IMG/VR virus record: IMGVR_UViG_3300022214_000011 | Coordinates: 1-40,928 of that record | From: a virus | Reading direction: 5' to 3' (one strand) | Length of the DNA: 40,928 nucleotides | Part shown: one piece after another, positions 22,966 through 29,550 of the stretch | How positions within the stretch are numbered: the first letter of the stretch is position 1 | Layout: the number at the start of each line of letters is the position of its first letter | Notes under the pieces: generated by a model | Seen by the model: the letters and a program-made list of their open reading frames with translations, nothing else | Databases searched by the model: none | What the model was told of the DNA's origin: nothing | Made by a program: the position numbers and the translations under genes

Positions 22966-23386
22966 ACAACGTGGGACATTTGAACAACGCAAGGCGGAGG
23001 GCGAAGCTAAACGCGCCGAAGCTGAACGTAAACGGCTAGCTGCAATATCTGCTAGAGAAGCCGCACGAACACCGCAGGAACGCGCAAGAAGTAAAAAGGC
23101 GGCAATGATGCTCGGTATGGTAGTGGCAAGTAGCAGCAGAGAAGGGTTGGACATAACTTTTAACAAGGAGACGAATGATGATAACCGCAATAGATTTGGG
23201 GTGGTGTATTGCAAGGCTGAACACGGAGAAAAACTTAATGACGATTGTATCTCCGGCGGATGCAAGCGAACATACATATCAGCCAGCGGAAAGTGTTTGC
23301 GTGTGGGGTGTGGAAAATTTGGCAAAGCTGCGGGACGCATTGAACGTGGCGTATCCGGTGATGCCCGACGTGTGATAGACAACTAA
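22952..23386 (+). CDS. MGQAKQRGTFEQR-type small protein with doubtful C-terminal half
   Basis: 144 residues from the ATG at 22952 (AAGGGGTG upstream). The N-terminal 70 residues (MGQAKQRGTFEQRKAEGEAK, Ala/Arg/Glu-rich helix, KKAAMMLGMVVASSS) look genuine and match the style of short phage proteins that end about there. The C-terminal half overlaps another well-started ORF in a different frame and has unusual Gly/Cys/Arg composition, so a lost stop or a frameshift near 23165 is possible. Confidence 0.55.
   Translation: MGQAKQRGTFEQRKAEGEAKRAEAERKRLAAISAREAARTPQERARSKKAAMMLGMVVASSSREGLDITFNKETNDDNRNRFGVVYCKAEHGEKLNDDCISGGCKRTYISASGKCLRVGCGKFGKAAGRIERGVSGDARRVIDN
23178..23375 (+). CDS. 65-residue protein nested in another frame
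   Basis: Tandem ATGs at 23175 and 23178 with a strong AAGGAG (23165-23170); the second is better spaced. Starts MITAIDLGWCIARLNTEKN and contains SVCVWGVENLAKLRDALNVA, a balanced composition typical of real proteins. It lies entirely within the C-terminal half of the 22952 ORF in another frame. I judge it the more likely product of this stretch. No family recognised. Confidence 0.6.
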   Translation: MITAIDLGWCIARLNTEKNLMTIVSPADASEHTYQPAESVCVWGVENLAKLRDALNVAYPVMPDV

Positions 23387-23520
23387 CCGTGCAACGAGAA
23401 TTAACCACAAGTAAGGAAAATAGCCGAAGGACGGAACGAAAGTTGACCGCCTATTTTACTCGCAGCGATACTCATATTCGGTGGAGCGTAGGGTGTGCGA
23501 CAACTTTCAAAAGGAGATGA

Positions 23521-23745
23521 ATGATGAAGATTTTCAGAGTAGTAACGGAGCGCGATGGTGAAACAACTGTTACCCCAGGAACAGGGATACGTTCTACAGA
23601 GATACAGCGCATGGATCACAGATACGCCGCCGAGACAATAACGGAGGTATGGGACGCGATTGAGTGGATGCGAAATGACCAAGAGCAAACTGTGATAGCG
23701 ATAATTGAAGAGCATCCAGCGATAACAATACTGGCTGCAAAATAA
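23521..23745 (+). CDS. Small hypothetical protein (74 aa)
   Basis: AAAAGGAG precedes tandem ATGs at 23521/23524. Starts MMKIFRVVTERDGETTVTPG, with a helical C-terminus (TITEVWDAIEWMRNDQEQTV). The 134 bp before it hold a spacer repeat (23445-23488) and no supported gene. Function unknown. Confidence 0.65.
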   Translation: MMKIFRVVTERDGETTVTPGTGIRSTEIQRMDHRYAAETITEVWDAIEWMRNDQEQTVIAIIEEHPAITILAAK

Positions 23746-23805
23746 GGAAAGAGAAAAGCCCGATAGCGAAAAATTAACCAGCGATGCGCAGAAAGGTAGT
23801 ATGAA

Positions 23806-24165
23806 GTGAGTAAATCACAACTAGAAAGAATCGCTGCACAACGCGCAGGCGAAGCCGGAGCGAACGACGGATTGGGTAGCGCATTCCAACAAGCGGTGCA
23901 TCATGTCTACGCGCAAACAGACGGAACATATGCATGGCCGAACAGTAGAGAGGGCGACATGCTACGAGAAGCCAATCGCGAAATTGAACGGCTGAGAATT
24001 GATGCCGCACGATACCGCTGGCTCCATGATAGCGGATCGAATTGGATATCCGCCGACGTGGAAGCAGAGGCGCGCATGAACGTCCCGGAAAACCATGACT
24101 GGTCGACCACGATTGACGCAACGGTTGATTCACTGATGAGGTTAGGCTCTGCGAAAGGTGATTGA
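23806..24165 (+). CDS. Hypothetical protein with duplicated N-terminus (119 aa)
   Basis: GTG start at 23806, supported by AAAGGTAG and by conservation of the same start in the second repeat copy. The N-terminus MSKSQLERIAAQRAGEA is shared with the gene at 24691; the rest differs: REANREIERLRIDAARYRWL is a coiled-coil/helical block known from many phage hypothetical proteins, followed by an acidic tail. Function unknown. Confidence 0.65.
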   Translation: MSKSQLERIAAQRAGEAGANDGLGSAFQQAVHHVYAQTDGTYAWPNSREGDMLREANREIERLRIDAARYRWLHDSGSNWISADVEAEARMNVPENHDWSTTIDATVDSLMRLGSAKGD

Positions 24166-24166
24166 A

Positions 24167-24325
24167 ATGGCATACCGCTACAAAGAGGTAATGAAACGGA
24201 ATATACGCACTACATTTCAAAGGCGCGATGTTAAATCTAAAATTACAGTTTTCAGGATAGTTGATCAAAAAGGATGCTGTGGGAGTTTTATCCCAAGGTA
24301 CAAAACGAAGCGAACGTGTAATTAA
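24167..24325 (+). CDS. 52-residue basic protein
   Basis: ATG one base after the previous stop, AAAGGTG upstream. Starts MAYRYKEVMKRNIRTTFQRR and is strongly basic, with a CC pair (KGCCGSF). Predicted beta-rich middle. It could bind nucleic acid; no family recognised. Confidence 0.55.
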   Translation: MAYRYKEVMKRNIRTTFQRRDVKSKITVFRIVDQKGCCGSFIPRYKTKRTCN

Positions 24326-24366
24326 CCGACGCCGTCCCACCAGAACCGAATTTTCAGGAGCAGAAC

Positions 24367-24588
24367 ATGGGAAGGGTTTTTAAGAAGAACGGAAAGTACC
24401 TGCGGTACTCCGAGTACACGACACACACAGGTACGCACCGACGCGCGGAATGGGTTGATGACTTGCAACTGGCGACGGTGTTTCACGCACTACTGCCACT
24501 GCAATTGCGACAGGACGAGCAACTGCAAGACGCCGAGCGACTGGAAGCGACAGAAACACGAACCGTCACTTTGACGCCGAATGTATAA
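24367..24588 (+). CDS. Small hypothetical protein (73 aa)
   Basis: AGGAG seven bases before the ATG at 24367. Starts MGRVFKKNGKYLRYSEYTTH, with a beta-rich first half, then a Gln/Leu-rich helix (HALLPLQLRQDEQLQDAERL). No family recognised. Confidence 0.65.
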   Translation: MGRVFKKNGKYLRYSEYTTHTGTHRRAEWVDDLQLATVFHALLPLQLRQDEQLQDAERLEATETRTVTLTPNV

Positions 24589-24634
24589 GTAAACGGCGGC
24601 GCTGCCGCTGAGGCAACGAACGGAGATAAGCAAA

Positions 24635-24694
24635 ATGGATAACCATGAAGAGGAAACAAAACACGCCGACGCGCAGAAAGGTAGTATGAAGTGA
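24635..24694 (+). CDS. 19-residue leader-like ORF
   Basis: GGAG before the ATG; encodes MDNHEEETKHADAQKGSMK, and its TGA overlaps the GTG of the next gene (GTGA). Its 3' part lies in the 61-bp repeat. Probably a short coupling or leader peptide, or the residue of a replaced gene. Confidence 0.4.
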   Translation: MDNHEEETKHADAQKGSMK

Positions 24695-24927
24695 GTAAAT
24701 CACAACTAAAAAGAATCGCTGCACAACGCGCGACAAAGCGCCGAATGACGGCTGACGAGCGCGACATTGAGACTTTGAAAACACATGAACGGGTAAGTAT
24801 TTTTTGGATAACGGAAAGTATGAGGCGAGCAAAGTTGGTAGAGCGGCTGGGAAAAACTGGAGCAATCAGCATGGATAACTCGTGCGGGTATCCGTGGTAC
24901 ACGGTGACTTATAGCGGATTAGCTTAA
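24691..24927 (+). CDS. Hypothetical protein sharing the duplicated N-terminus (78 aa)
   Basis: GTG start as in the sister gene at 23806. MSKSQLKRIAAQRATKRR comes from the repeat; the rest is unrelated, with TADERDIETLKTHERVSIFW and a C-terminal RLGKTGAISMDNSCGYPWYT. The shared start with different bodies indicates domain or cassette exchange just after the start. Function unknown. Confidence 0.6.
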   Translation: MSKSQLKRIAAQRATKRRMTADERDIETLKTHERVSIFWITESMRRAKLVERLGKTGAISMDNSCGYPWYTVTYSGLA

Positions 24928-24950
24928 ATGGCGCGATTGGAGGAAATATA

Positions 24951-25205
24951 ATGTACTGCACACCAAGCGAAATGCGGACTGCAAAAAAGGTACACCAATG
25001 CACGAACTGCGGTGAGGAAATAGTGATCGGTGAAAAATATGTGAGATGGATGAGCGTTGATGATGGGAAAGGCTTCGTAAACAAGATGCACAAGGAATGC
25101 ATTAATTCGCTGATTGATGAAAATGGGGCGGGTTTTTGGGAATACTCGCCATTTGGCGGTGAGCGGCCCAACGTAGAGTTGAGCGGGCGCGAGGAAAAAC
25201 TATGA
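24951..25205 (+). CDS. Small zinc-finger-like protein (84 aa)
   Basis: GGAGG before the ATG. CTNCGEEIVIGEKYVRWMS gives one CxxC pair (Cys17, Cys20) and HKECINS (His49, Cys52) the second half of a CxxC...HxxC site. Short phage proteins with this pattern (CxxCGxxIxxGExYxRW) are common and presumed zinc-binding. Overlaps the next gene by 4 bases. Confidence 0.7.
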   Translation: MYCTPSEMRTAKKVHQCTNCGEEIVIGEKYVRWMSVDDGKGFVNKMHKECINSLIDENGAGFWEYSPFGGERPNVELSGREEKL

Positions 25206-25411
25206 TCGAAGAAACCAAGCTGAACGCGCTCCGATTGAGTGTAAAGTTAGAGCGCGAACGCTACCAGCCAAAGGGCGTGATGTGCGCGACGTGTGTATGG
25301 ATTAATGCAGATTGCAGCCACATGGCGTTTGAAGAAATGCCAGTGATCAGCACAACGGCGGAAGGGCAATTGATTGTACGGTGTACTGCGCACTTGCGCT
25401 CTGACGTGTAA
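25202..25411 (+). CDS. Small Cys-containing protein (69 aa)
   Basis: Coupled to the preceding gene by ATGA. Starts MIEETKLNALRLSVKLERER; CATCVWINADCSHM gives closely spaced Cys/His residues and a further Cys lies in IVRCTAHLR, so metal binding is possible. Its stop lies in a copy of the cassette-junction spacer (25406-25429). Function unknown. Confidence 0.6.
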   Translation: MIEETKLNALRLSVKLERERYQPKGVMCATCVWINADCSHMAFEEMPVISTTAEGQLIVRCTAHLRSDV

Positions 25412-25483
25412 TAGGCCGCCTACTTTAACAGGGAGAAACTGAAATGAAAAAAAGAATTACCAGAAATCTGCAACGGAATAGAA

Positions 25484-25573
25484 ATGACTTGGAGCGGACG
25501 CATCTGCCTCCTGCTCATAATGTTTTCCTCCGCCACCATTATTGTTTGCACAGCGATACTCATATTCGGTTGA
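25484..25573 (+). CDS. 29-residue hydrophobic peptide gene
   Basis: Encodes MTWSGRICLLLIMFSS followed by a hydrophobic stretch ending ILIFG; one membrane helix. Its 3' end is the same sequence that recurs as a remnant at 23445-23488 and 26189-26243. A competing frame (25444-25662, 72 residues, MKKRITRNLQRNRND) has a better ribosome site but an Arg/His-rich composition typical of shadow frames. Which of the two is used is open. Confidence 0.4.
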   Translation: MTWSGRICLLLIMFSSATIIVCTAILIFG

Positions 25574-25631
25574 GCGCAGCGGAGCGAAAGTTGAACGACG
25601 GGTTATGCCCGGAGAACCTACGGAGAACAGC

Positions 25632-25835
25632 ATGGACGCAAAGACGAAGCGGAAGCACCTGAACGATTATTCGGCAGCGCACCGTGACATTGAATTGACG
25701 GAAGTGGCCATCGGCATCCTTGAGCGCGTGACCGGCGCAGCGAGCGTGGTAGCGACCCTGAAGAAAAAGCAGCACACGCACCTTCGCAGAATCGACGCTG
25801 CGGCTGAAAAGCTTGGAGCGCCCTATGGGGCATAA
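25632..25835 (+). CDS. Small helical protein (67 aa)
   Basis: GGAG before the ATG at 25632; the open frame upstream to 25542 is not used. Charged helices: MDAKTKRKHLNDYSAAHRDI, AIGILERVTGAASVVATL, LRRIDAAAEKLGAPYG. Resembles short phage hypothetical proteins with a C-terminal AAEKLGAPY. Function unknown. Confidence 0.65.
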   Translation: MDAKTKRKHLNDYSAAHRDIELTEVAIGILERVTGAASVVATLKKKQHTHLRRIDAAAEKLGAPYGA

Positions 25836-25872
25836 CGATGAGTTAGCCACCATTTTTACTACGGAGGAAAAC

Positions 25873-26187
25873 ATGACAACAGCAAGAGTTGAATATATTG
25901 CAAGAGTAAACCTTCCATCCTCAGGGGGGTTTGCCATGTGTCCAAGCGGGGATTCAGACTATGAAATCGCTTACGACGTTGCCATTAAAAATGCAACGCC
26001 TGATGGTTTTGAAGCTGACATTAAAACGCAGCATCTTTGGCCTAAAGACAGGGATGGAATGACATGGATAAGATTGGTTTGCACTGACGAATCCAAGGCG
26101 ATTGAAGCATTGAGCAAGCAAGTGCAAGAACTTACTCGACAACTGGAGCGAATGAAGGAAATCGGGAGGCAACTTGCTGGTGGCTAA
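25873..26187 (+). CDS. Hypothetical protein with C-terminal coiled coil (104 aa)
   Basis: GGAGG five bases before the ATG at 25873; upstream in-frame codons are rejected. A beta-rich N-terminal part (TTARVEYIARVNLPSSGGF) and a C-terminal heptad-like helix (EALSKQVQELTRQLERMKEI). Last plus-strand gene before the convergent lysis cassette. No family recognised. Confidence 0.65.
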   Translation: MTTARVEYIARVNLPSSGGFAMCPSGDSDYEIAYDVAIKNATPDGFEADIKTQHLWPKDRDGMTWIRLVCTDESKAIEALSKQVQELTRQLERMKEIGRQLAGG

Positions 26188-26246
26188 CATGTAATAGGCC
26201 GCCTACTTTACTCGCAGCGATACTCATATTCGGTGGAGCGGAGTGA

Positions 26247-26753
26247 TTACTTATCCTTCAGCTTTGAACCTGTTGAGCTGCCGAAGCTGAAGCCTACAAC
26301 GTCCTGGCGTTCTTTTAACAGCGAATTTACCACCATGCCGATTAAGTTAGATGCACCCGCTACAGCCGCCATGTATTCCTGCGGAGTGAATACAATTATT
26401 ACAACATTCACCGCTACCAACCCGGCAACGTACCATAAATTCCGCTGCATAATTACCATAGCCACGTTATCTTGCATCTCGTGATAGTGCTTATACATGT
26501 CCCGCGCGTTAGCACGATCTGCATATCTCATTTGTTCGTCAACGTGTTTATCAGCCATTAAAGCCTTGCGGAACTCAACTTGAAGCTCAGGGCTTCCGAC
26601 TATGGTGTCGATGCCATCTTGCCCTGATTTACCCGTCAAGGTTTCAATTATGCCGGTGGCCGCTGTTACAACTTTAGCCGTTGATTCTGATTTTAAAAAC
26701 AGCCCGACAAATTCAGGGGCGAATTGTGCGACAAGTCCTAGAATCGGTAACAT
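26247..26753 (-). CDS. Putative holin (two-helix membrane protein with amphipathic N-terminus)
   Basis: 168 residues. A hydrophobic N-terminus (MLPILGLVAQFAPEFVGLFL), a long charged middle with QMRYADRANARDMYKHYHEM, then helices 106-123 (LWYVAGLVAVNVVIIVF) and 128-146. This layout resembles the 3TM holin group found with phage and gene-transfer-agent lysis genes. Directly downstream of, and coupled (TAATG) to, the endolysin. Last gene of the minus-strand run. Function by context and topology. Confidence 0.65.
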   Translation of the reverse strand: MLPILGLVAQFAPEFVGLFLKSESTAKVVTAATGIIETLTGKSGQDGIDTIVGSPELQVEFRKALMADKHVDEQMRYADRANARDMYKHYHEMQDNVAMVIMQRNLWYVAGLVAVNVVIIVFTPQEYMAAVAGASNLIGMVVNSLLKERQDVVGFSFGSSTGSKLKDK

Positions 26754-27187
26754 TACAATCCTTCCGTGTAAGTGGTTTTCCTGCCAGCGTTAAAGTGCGC
26801 AGTCAATATTTCACGCCGCATAGCAGGATGAAATGAAATATGTGTCCACGACCCTTCGTAGATCAACTGGTCGAACTTGATACCTGACTCAACAATTGCA
26901 TTACACACTTGTTTCGGAGTGCCGAACGCAGGGCAAATGAAGTCGATACACCACCCGCTGGAATGACCTCGTGGTGAGTTTGACCCGCCGATGAGGTTAT
27001 TCAACGCGCTTGACCTGTACCAAGAATCTATATGCACCGGATGCCCGAGTAACGCTCGAACTTGCTCCATGCACTCCATAGCTTCGATGATATTCATCGT
27101 CTGCACCTCGTCAGGTTTGTTGTCGACGCCAGCCCGAACAGCGCGGGATGAAAACGTAGCTTCATGTAGTGTGAAATGTGCGCTCAT
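26753..27187 (-). CDS. Endolysin, M15-family peptidase
   Basis: 144 residues. Peptidase M15 pattern with zinc ligands His75 and Asp82 (RGHSSGWCIDF) and His116 (WTHISFH), plus DSWYRSSALNNLIGGS before them. Members act as D-Ala-D-Ala carboxypeptidases or L-Ala-D-Glu endopeptidases on peptidoglycan. There is no signal peptide, so release depends on the holin. Followed immediately by the holin-like gene. Confidence 0.88.
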   Translation of the reverse strand: MSAHFTLHEATFSSRAVRAGVDNKPDEVQTMNIIEAMECMEQVRALLGHPVHIDSWYRSSALNNLIGGSNSPRGHSSGWCIDFICPAFGTPKQVCNAIVESGIKFDQLIYEGSWTHISFHPAMRREILTAHFNAGRKTTYTEGL

Positions 27188-27213
27188 GATTGTTTCAGAA
27201 TTAAACTACCGTC

Positions 27214-27465
27214 TTATTTCCACCCCTTTACACTAAAACCAGCTATTACTATTAAACCAACTATTACCAAACCTAAAAATATTTTGATAAATGCATTCGC
27301 TGCACGATCATATGCATCCAACAACTTGTCCAAACGTTTGTGCGCATTGTAATGAATCTCTTCCTCAATGTGAAATGCTTGCCGTGTTTTCTTTGCAACG
27401 GCATCAGCAATGCGATCAACATCATCATTGGTAAGTGGCTGCCTACGCTCTTCTTTGTCATCCAT
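27214..27465 (-). CDS. Small tail-anchored membrane protein of the lysis region
   Basis: 83 residues, GAGG before the ATG. A charged, helical N-terminal part (NDDVDRIADAVAKKTRQAF, KRLDKLLDAYDRAANAF) and one C-terminal transmembrane helix (about 62-80). This layout occurs in phage holin accessories and other lysis-region membrane proteins. No lipobox, so not an outer spanin. Exact role unknown. Confidence 0.6.
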   Translation of the reverse strand: MDDKEERRQPLTNDDVDRIADAVAKKTRQAFHIEEEIHYNAHKRLDKLLDAYDRAANAFIKIFLGLVIVGLIVIAGFSVKGWK

Positions 27466-27469
27466 AAAT

Positions 27470-27736
27470 CTAGCCTCTTTTAGGTATGGCCAGTTTCATT
27501 GCCCTTACTGCTTCACGCCATGGAGCAAGGTCAGCAACAGTGCCATCATACTCCGCCTCGTTTTCAATTCTGGCTTTCATAGCATCGAGAAGTATGTATT
27601 CATTTCGACGTGTAGCAACCCACGCTGGTTCACGTGATGATTCTAATGCTGCGGCTTCCTGTGCAGTCAGTTCAGTATCACCAACCCGCTTTTGTCCAGT
27701 GTAAATATCACCCTGCGGAGTTTTAAATAATTTCAT
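27470..27736 (-). CDS. Possible tail-fibre assembly protein (88 aa)
   Basis: Directly downstream of the tail-fibre gene. Starts MKLFKTPQGDIYTGQKRVGD; the C-terminal part RRNEYILLDAMKARIENEAE...LAPWREAVRAMKLAIP follows the pattern of fibre-assembly proteins (R-x-x-x-L-L...W-R-x-x-x-R). Function inferred from that pattern and gene order. Confidence 0.55.
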   Translation of the reverse strand: MKLFKTPQGDIYTGQKRVGDTELTAQEAAALESSREPAWVATRRNEYILLDAMKARIENEAEYDGTVADLAPWREAVRAMKLAIPKRG

Positions 27737-27737
27737 T

Positions 27738-29540
27738 TTACATTCTCCTCCTTGTTACTACACACCCATATTTCCATTTTGTGGCAGTTGGGTTTGTTTG
27801 CGCGCCTCCGGTTTTTGGCATCATGATAAATGCAGCAGCACTACATGTCTGGAATCCAGCAGTTAATCTATCCCAGTTGGGGGATGGGGGCGCTGCCCAA
27901 GTACCATTACCTGACGCCCAGATCGTGACCCTATCACCAACTGCATAACTGAGGTCTGTAGAAATACATTCTAGATAGGGTATAACAGTTACGAACTTTG
28001 TACCTACATTATGATTAAAAGAGACTGACGTGCTTAATCCAGGCAATGTGGCTACCAGTCCTGAGTCGTAATCCCCTTGATATGCGTAGGTTGTAACGCT
28101 CGTGACGGCAACACCACTCGTAACAGCCTCCCCAACAAATACTGCAATTACTTGAGGTGCGGTCGTACCATTCCCAAGGTAACCCTTTTTTTCCAGCCAG
28201 TTATATGTGTACTGACCATTTGTAACTGCTGGCGTACCACTTGCTTGATATATAGGAGCAAGTGTTGTGGATGCCCATGATGTACCCAAAATACGATAGA
28301 TGTACGATGTGTTACTTGCTGGTAAAGTAACGATTCCAGTAGCGTCCGCACTAATAACCTCAAGTTGATTTACTTCCCCAGAAACATTAAAACCATTCGC
28401 TCCGTTCATTATTAACGGAGTAGCTGTAGCGGCTAGATTAACTGCTAATCCTGTACCAATCACCAATGCAGCAGGTATTCCGGTGGTGGACAGACCACTA
28501 AGCACGGTTTGACTAACTGGCATTAGACTACCACCTGTTACCACCGCCGTCCCATCCTTCTTTGTCACATTGGCAAACAGTGTTGTACCATCATAAAAGA
28601 AGTCAATCGTGTCACCCGCTGTACATGTATAGCTGACTCCCCCATTTACGCGCAGATTGGTTGCATGGTAAGTAAGCGGCCAAGCAGCATCGGCAATACA
28701 TCGCATCCATTGTCCTGATGCCATCGTCACACCAGTTGTCGGAGTTGTTCCGGTGATGTGTGTCAAGTTTCCAGTGGCGGTAGTTAGGTCAACAGTGGTT
28801 GCGGAGGCGATGTTCGCACCTGTTTTCCATACTTGCAGGCCGGTGAAAGTGTTGGCGGCAAGTGCGGCACCGCCCAGCGTAGCCAGCATCGCGGCTACAG
28901 TCGTATCATCGAGGACAGTCCTCGCCGCTGCGGTCAGCGGGGTTTCCGCCCACGTGTCTACGCCAGTGGTGTAGGCGATCTTGTCTCCCGCCGTGCCGAG
29001 GGCGGAGAGTGAGGTTAGGGTGGCATCTATGGGTTGCAAGGTTGACAGGTCAGCGGCACTGATGGACACGAGGGTTTTGTTCTCAAGGGCTGTACCCGCA
29101 GCATTCCACCCGATTACATCGGTAGCGGATGGCTCGGGGAACGTGATGTCTTCGCTAGTCGAGGTGATTGCGAACGCTGGTGTGCGGTCGATCTGTTCTT
29201 GCTGCTGTTGAACGATCATTGTCAACTTGTCGAGCGCATCTTCATGCGTCTTAGCATGAAACGGGTCGTTCTCAACATAGTCCGTTTCCTGTGTCATCGG
29301 CACACTGCGCACCATCACCACATTCGCTATCCCCACTGGTGGTGGTGTAACAAACACGACGCTGCCGCCACCGCTATCACCTACACCGGTCACCGTGTAG
29401 TGAGTGGTGATAGTCTTGATCGCACCATCAACGTACACGGCGATATGGTCTTCATCCAGGATGCGGAAGGTGTACGCGAAGGTATCGGTCGTTCCGTTAC
29501 CATTGAACTCATTGCGTGACGTCTGGCTCGATACTGTCAT
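27738..29540 (-). CDS. Tail fibre protein (T7-type N-terminus)
   Basis: 600 residues. RNEFNGNGTTDTFAYTFRIL and HIAVYVDGAIKT form the T7 tail-fibre N-terminal domain that attaches to the virion; HAKTHEDALDKLTMIVQQQQ is the following helical link. The rest is a Thr/Ala/Gly-rich beta-structured shaft, and the C-terminal tip (from about 480) should determine host binding. Between the large internal protein and the assembly-like gene. Confidence 0.88.
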   Translation of the reverse strand: MTVSSQTSRNEFNGNGTTDTFAYTFRILDEDHIAVYVDGAIKTITTHYTVTGVGDSGGGSVVFVTPPPVGIANVVMVRSVPMTQETDYVENDPFHAKTHEDALDKLTMIVQQQQEQIDRTPAFAITSTSEDITFPEPSATDVIGWNAAGTALENKTLVSISAADLSTLQPIDATLTSLSALGTAGDKIAYTTGVDTWAETPLTAAARTVLDDTTVAAMLATLGGAALAANTFTGLQVWKTGANIASATTVDLTTATGNLTHITGTTPTTGVTMASGQWMRCIADAAWPLTYHATNLRVNGGVSYTCTAGDTIDFFYDGTTLFANVTKKDGTAVVTGGSLMPVSQTVLSGLSTTGIPAALVIGTGLAVNLAATATPLIMNGANGFNVSGEVNQLEVISADATGIVTLPASNTSYIYRILGTSWASTTLAPIYQASGTPAVTNGQYTYNWLEKKGYLGNGTTAPQVIAVFVGEAVTSGVAVTSVTTYAYQGDYDSGLVATLPGLSTSVSFNHNVGTKFVTVIPYLECISTDLSYAVGDRVTIWASGNGTWAAPPSPNWDRLTAGFQTCSAAAFIMMPKTGGAQTNPTATKWKYGCVVTRRRM

Positions 29541-29550
29541 GTCGTACTCC

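Larger units (their letters stand above)
23786..24731 (+). repeat. 61-bp direct repeat covering two gene starts
   Basis: 23786-23846 and 24671-24731 match at 60 of 61 bases. Each copy contains the end of a short upstream frame (KGSMK stop), the AAAGGTAG ribosome site, the GTG start and the first about 13 codons (MSKSQL(E/K)RIAAQRA) of the following gene. It points to a recent duplication or recombination. Confidence 0.9.
22096..26243. repeat. Recurrent cassette-junction spacer between small accessory genes
   Basis: Copies: 22096-22121 and 22611-22637 share ATAGACYGCCGGGTTGGG; 25406-25429 and 26189-26243 share TGTAATAGGCCGCCTACTTTA; 23445-23488 and 26199-26240 share ACTCGCAGCGATACTCATAT and beyond, and 25551-25576 holds the latter part inside an ORF. 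Weaker relatives lie near 20977 and 21843. Copies fall right after or on stop codons and often just before GGAG. Confidence 0.8.

Noticed and set aside
25444-25662. 72-residue ORF MKKRITRNLQRNRND...
   Set aside because: It has a decent ribosome site, but its Arg/His/Leu-rich composition looks like a shadow of the hydrophobic frame 25484-25573. Kept only as an alternative.
8529-26187. Integrase, excisionase or attachment site
   Set aside because: No tyrosine or serine recombinase pattern (for example an R...HxxR...Y block) was seen, and there is no tRNA fragment. The Xre protein alone does not show lysogeny.
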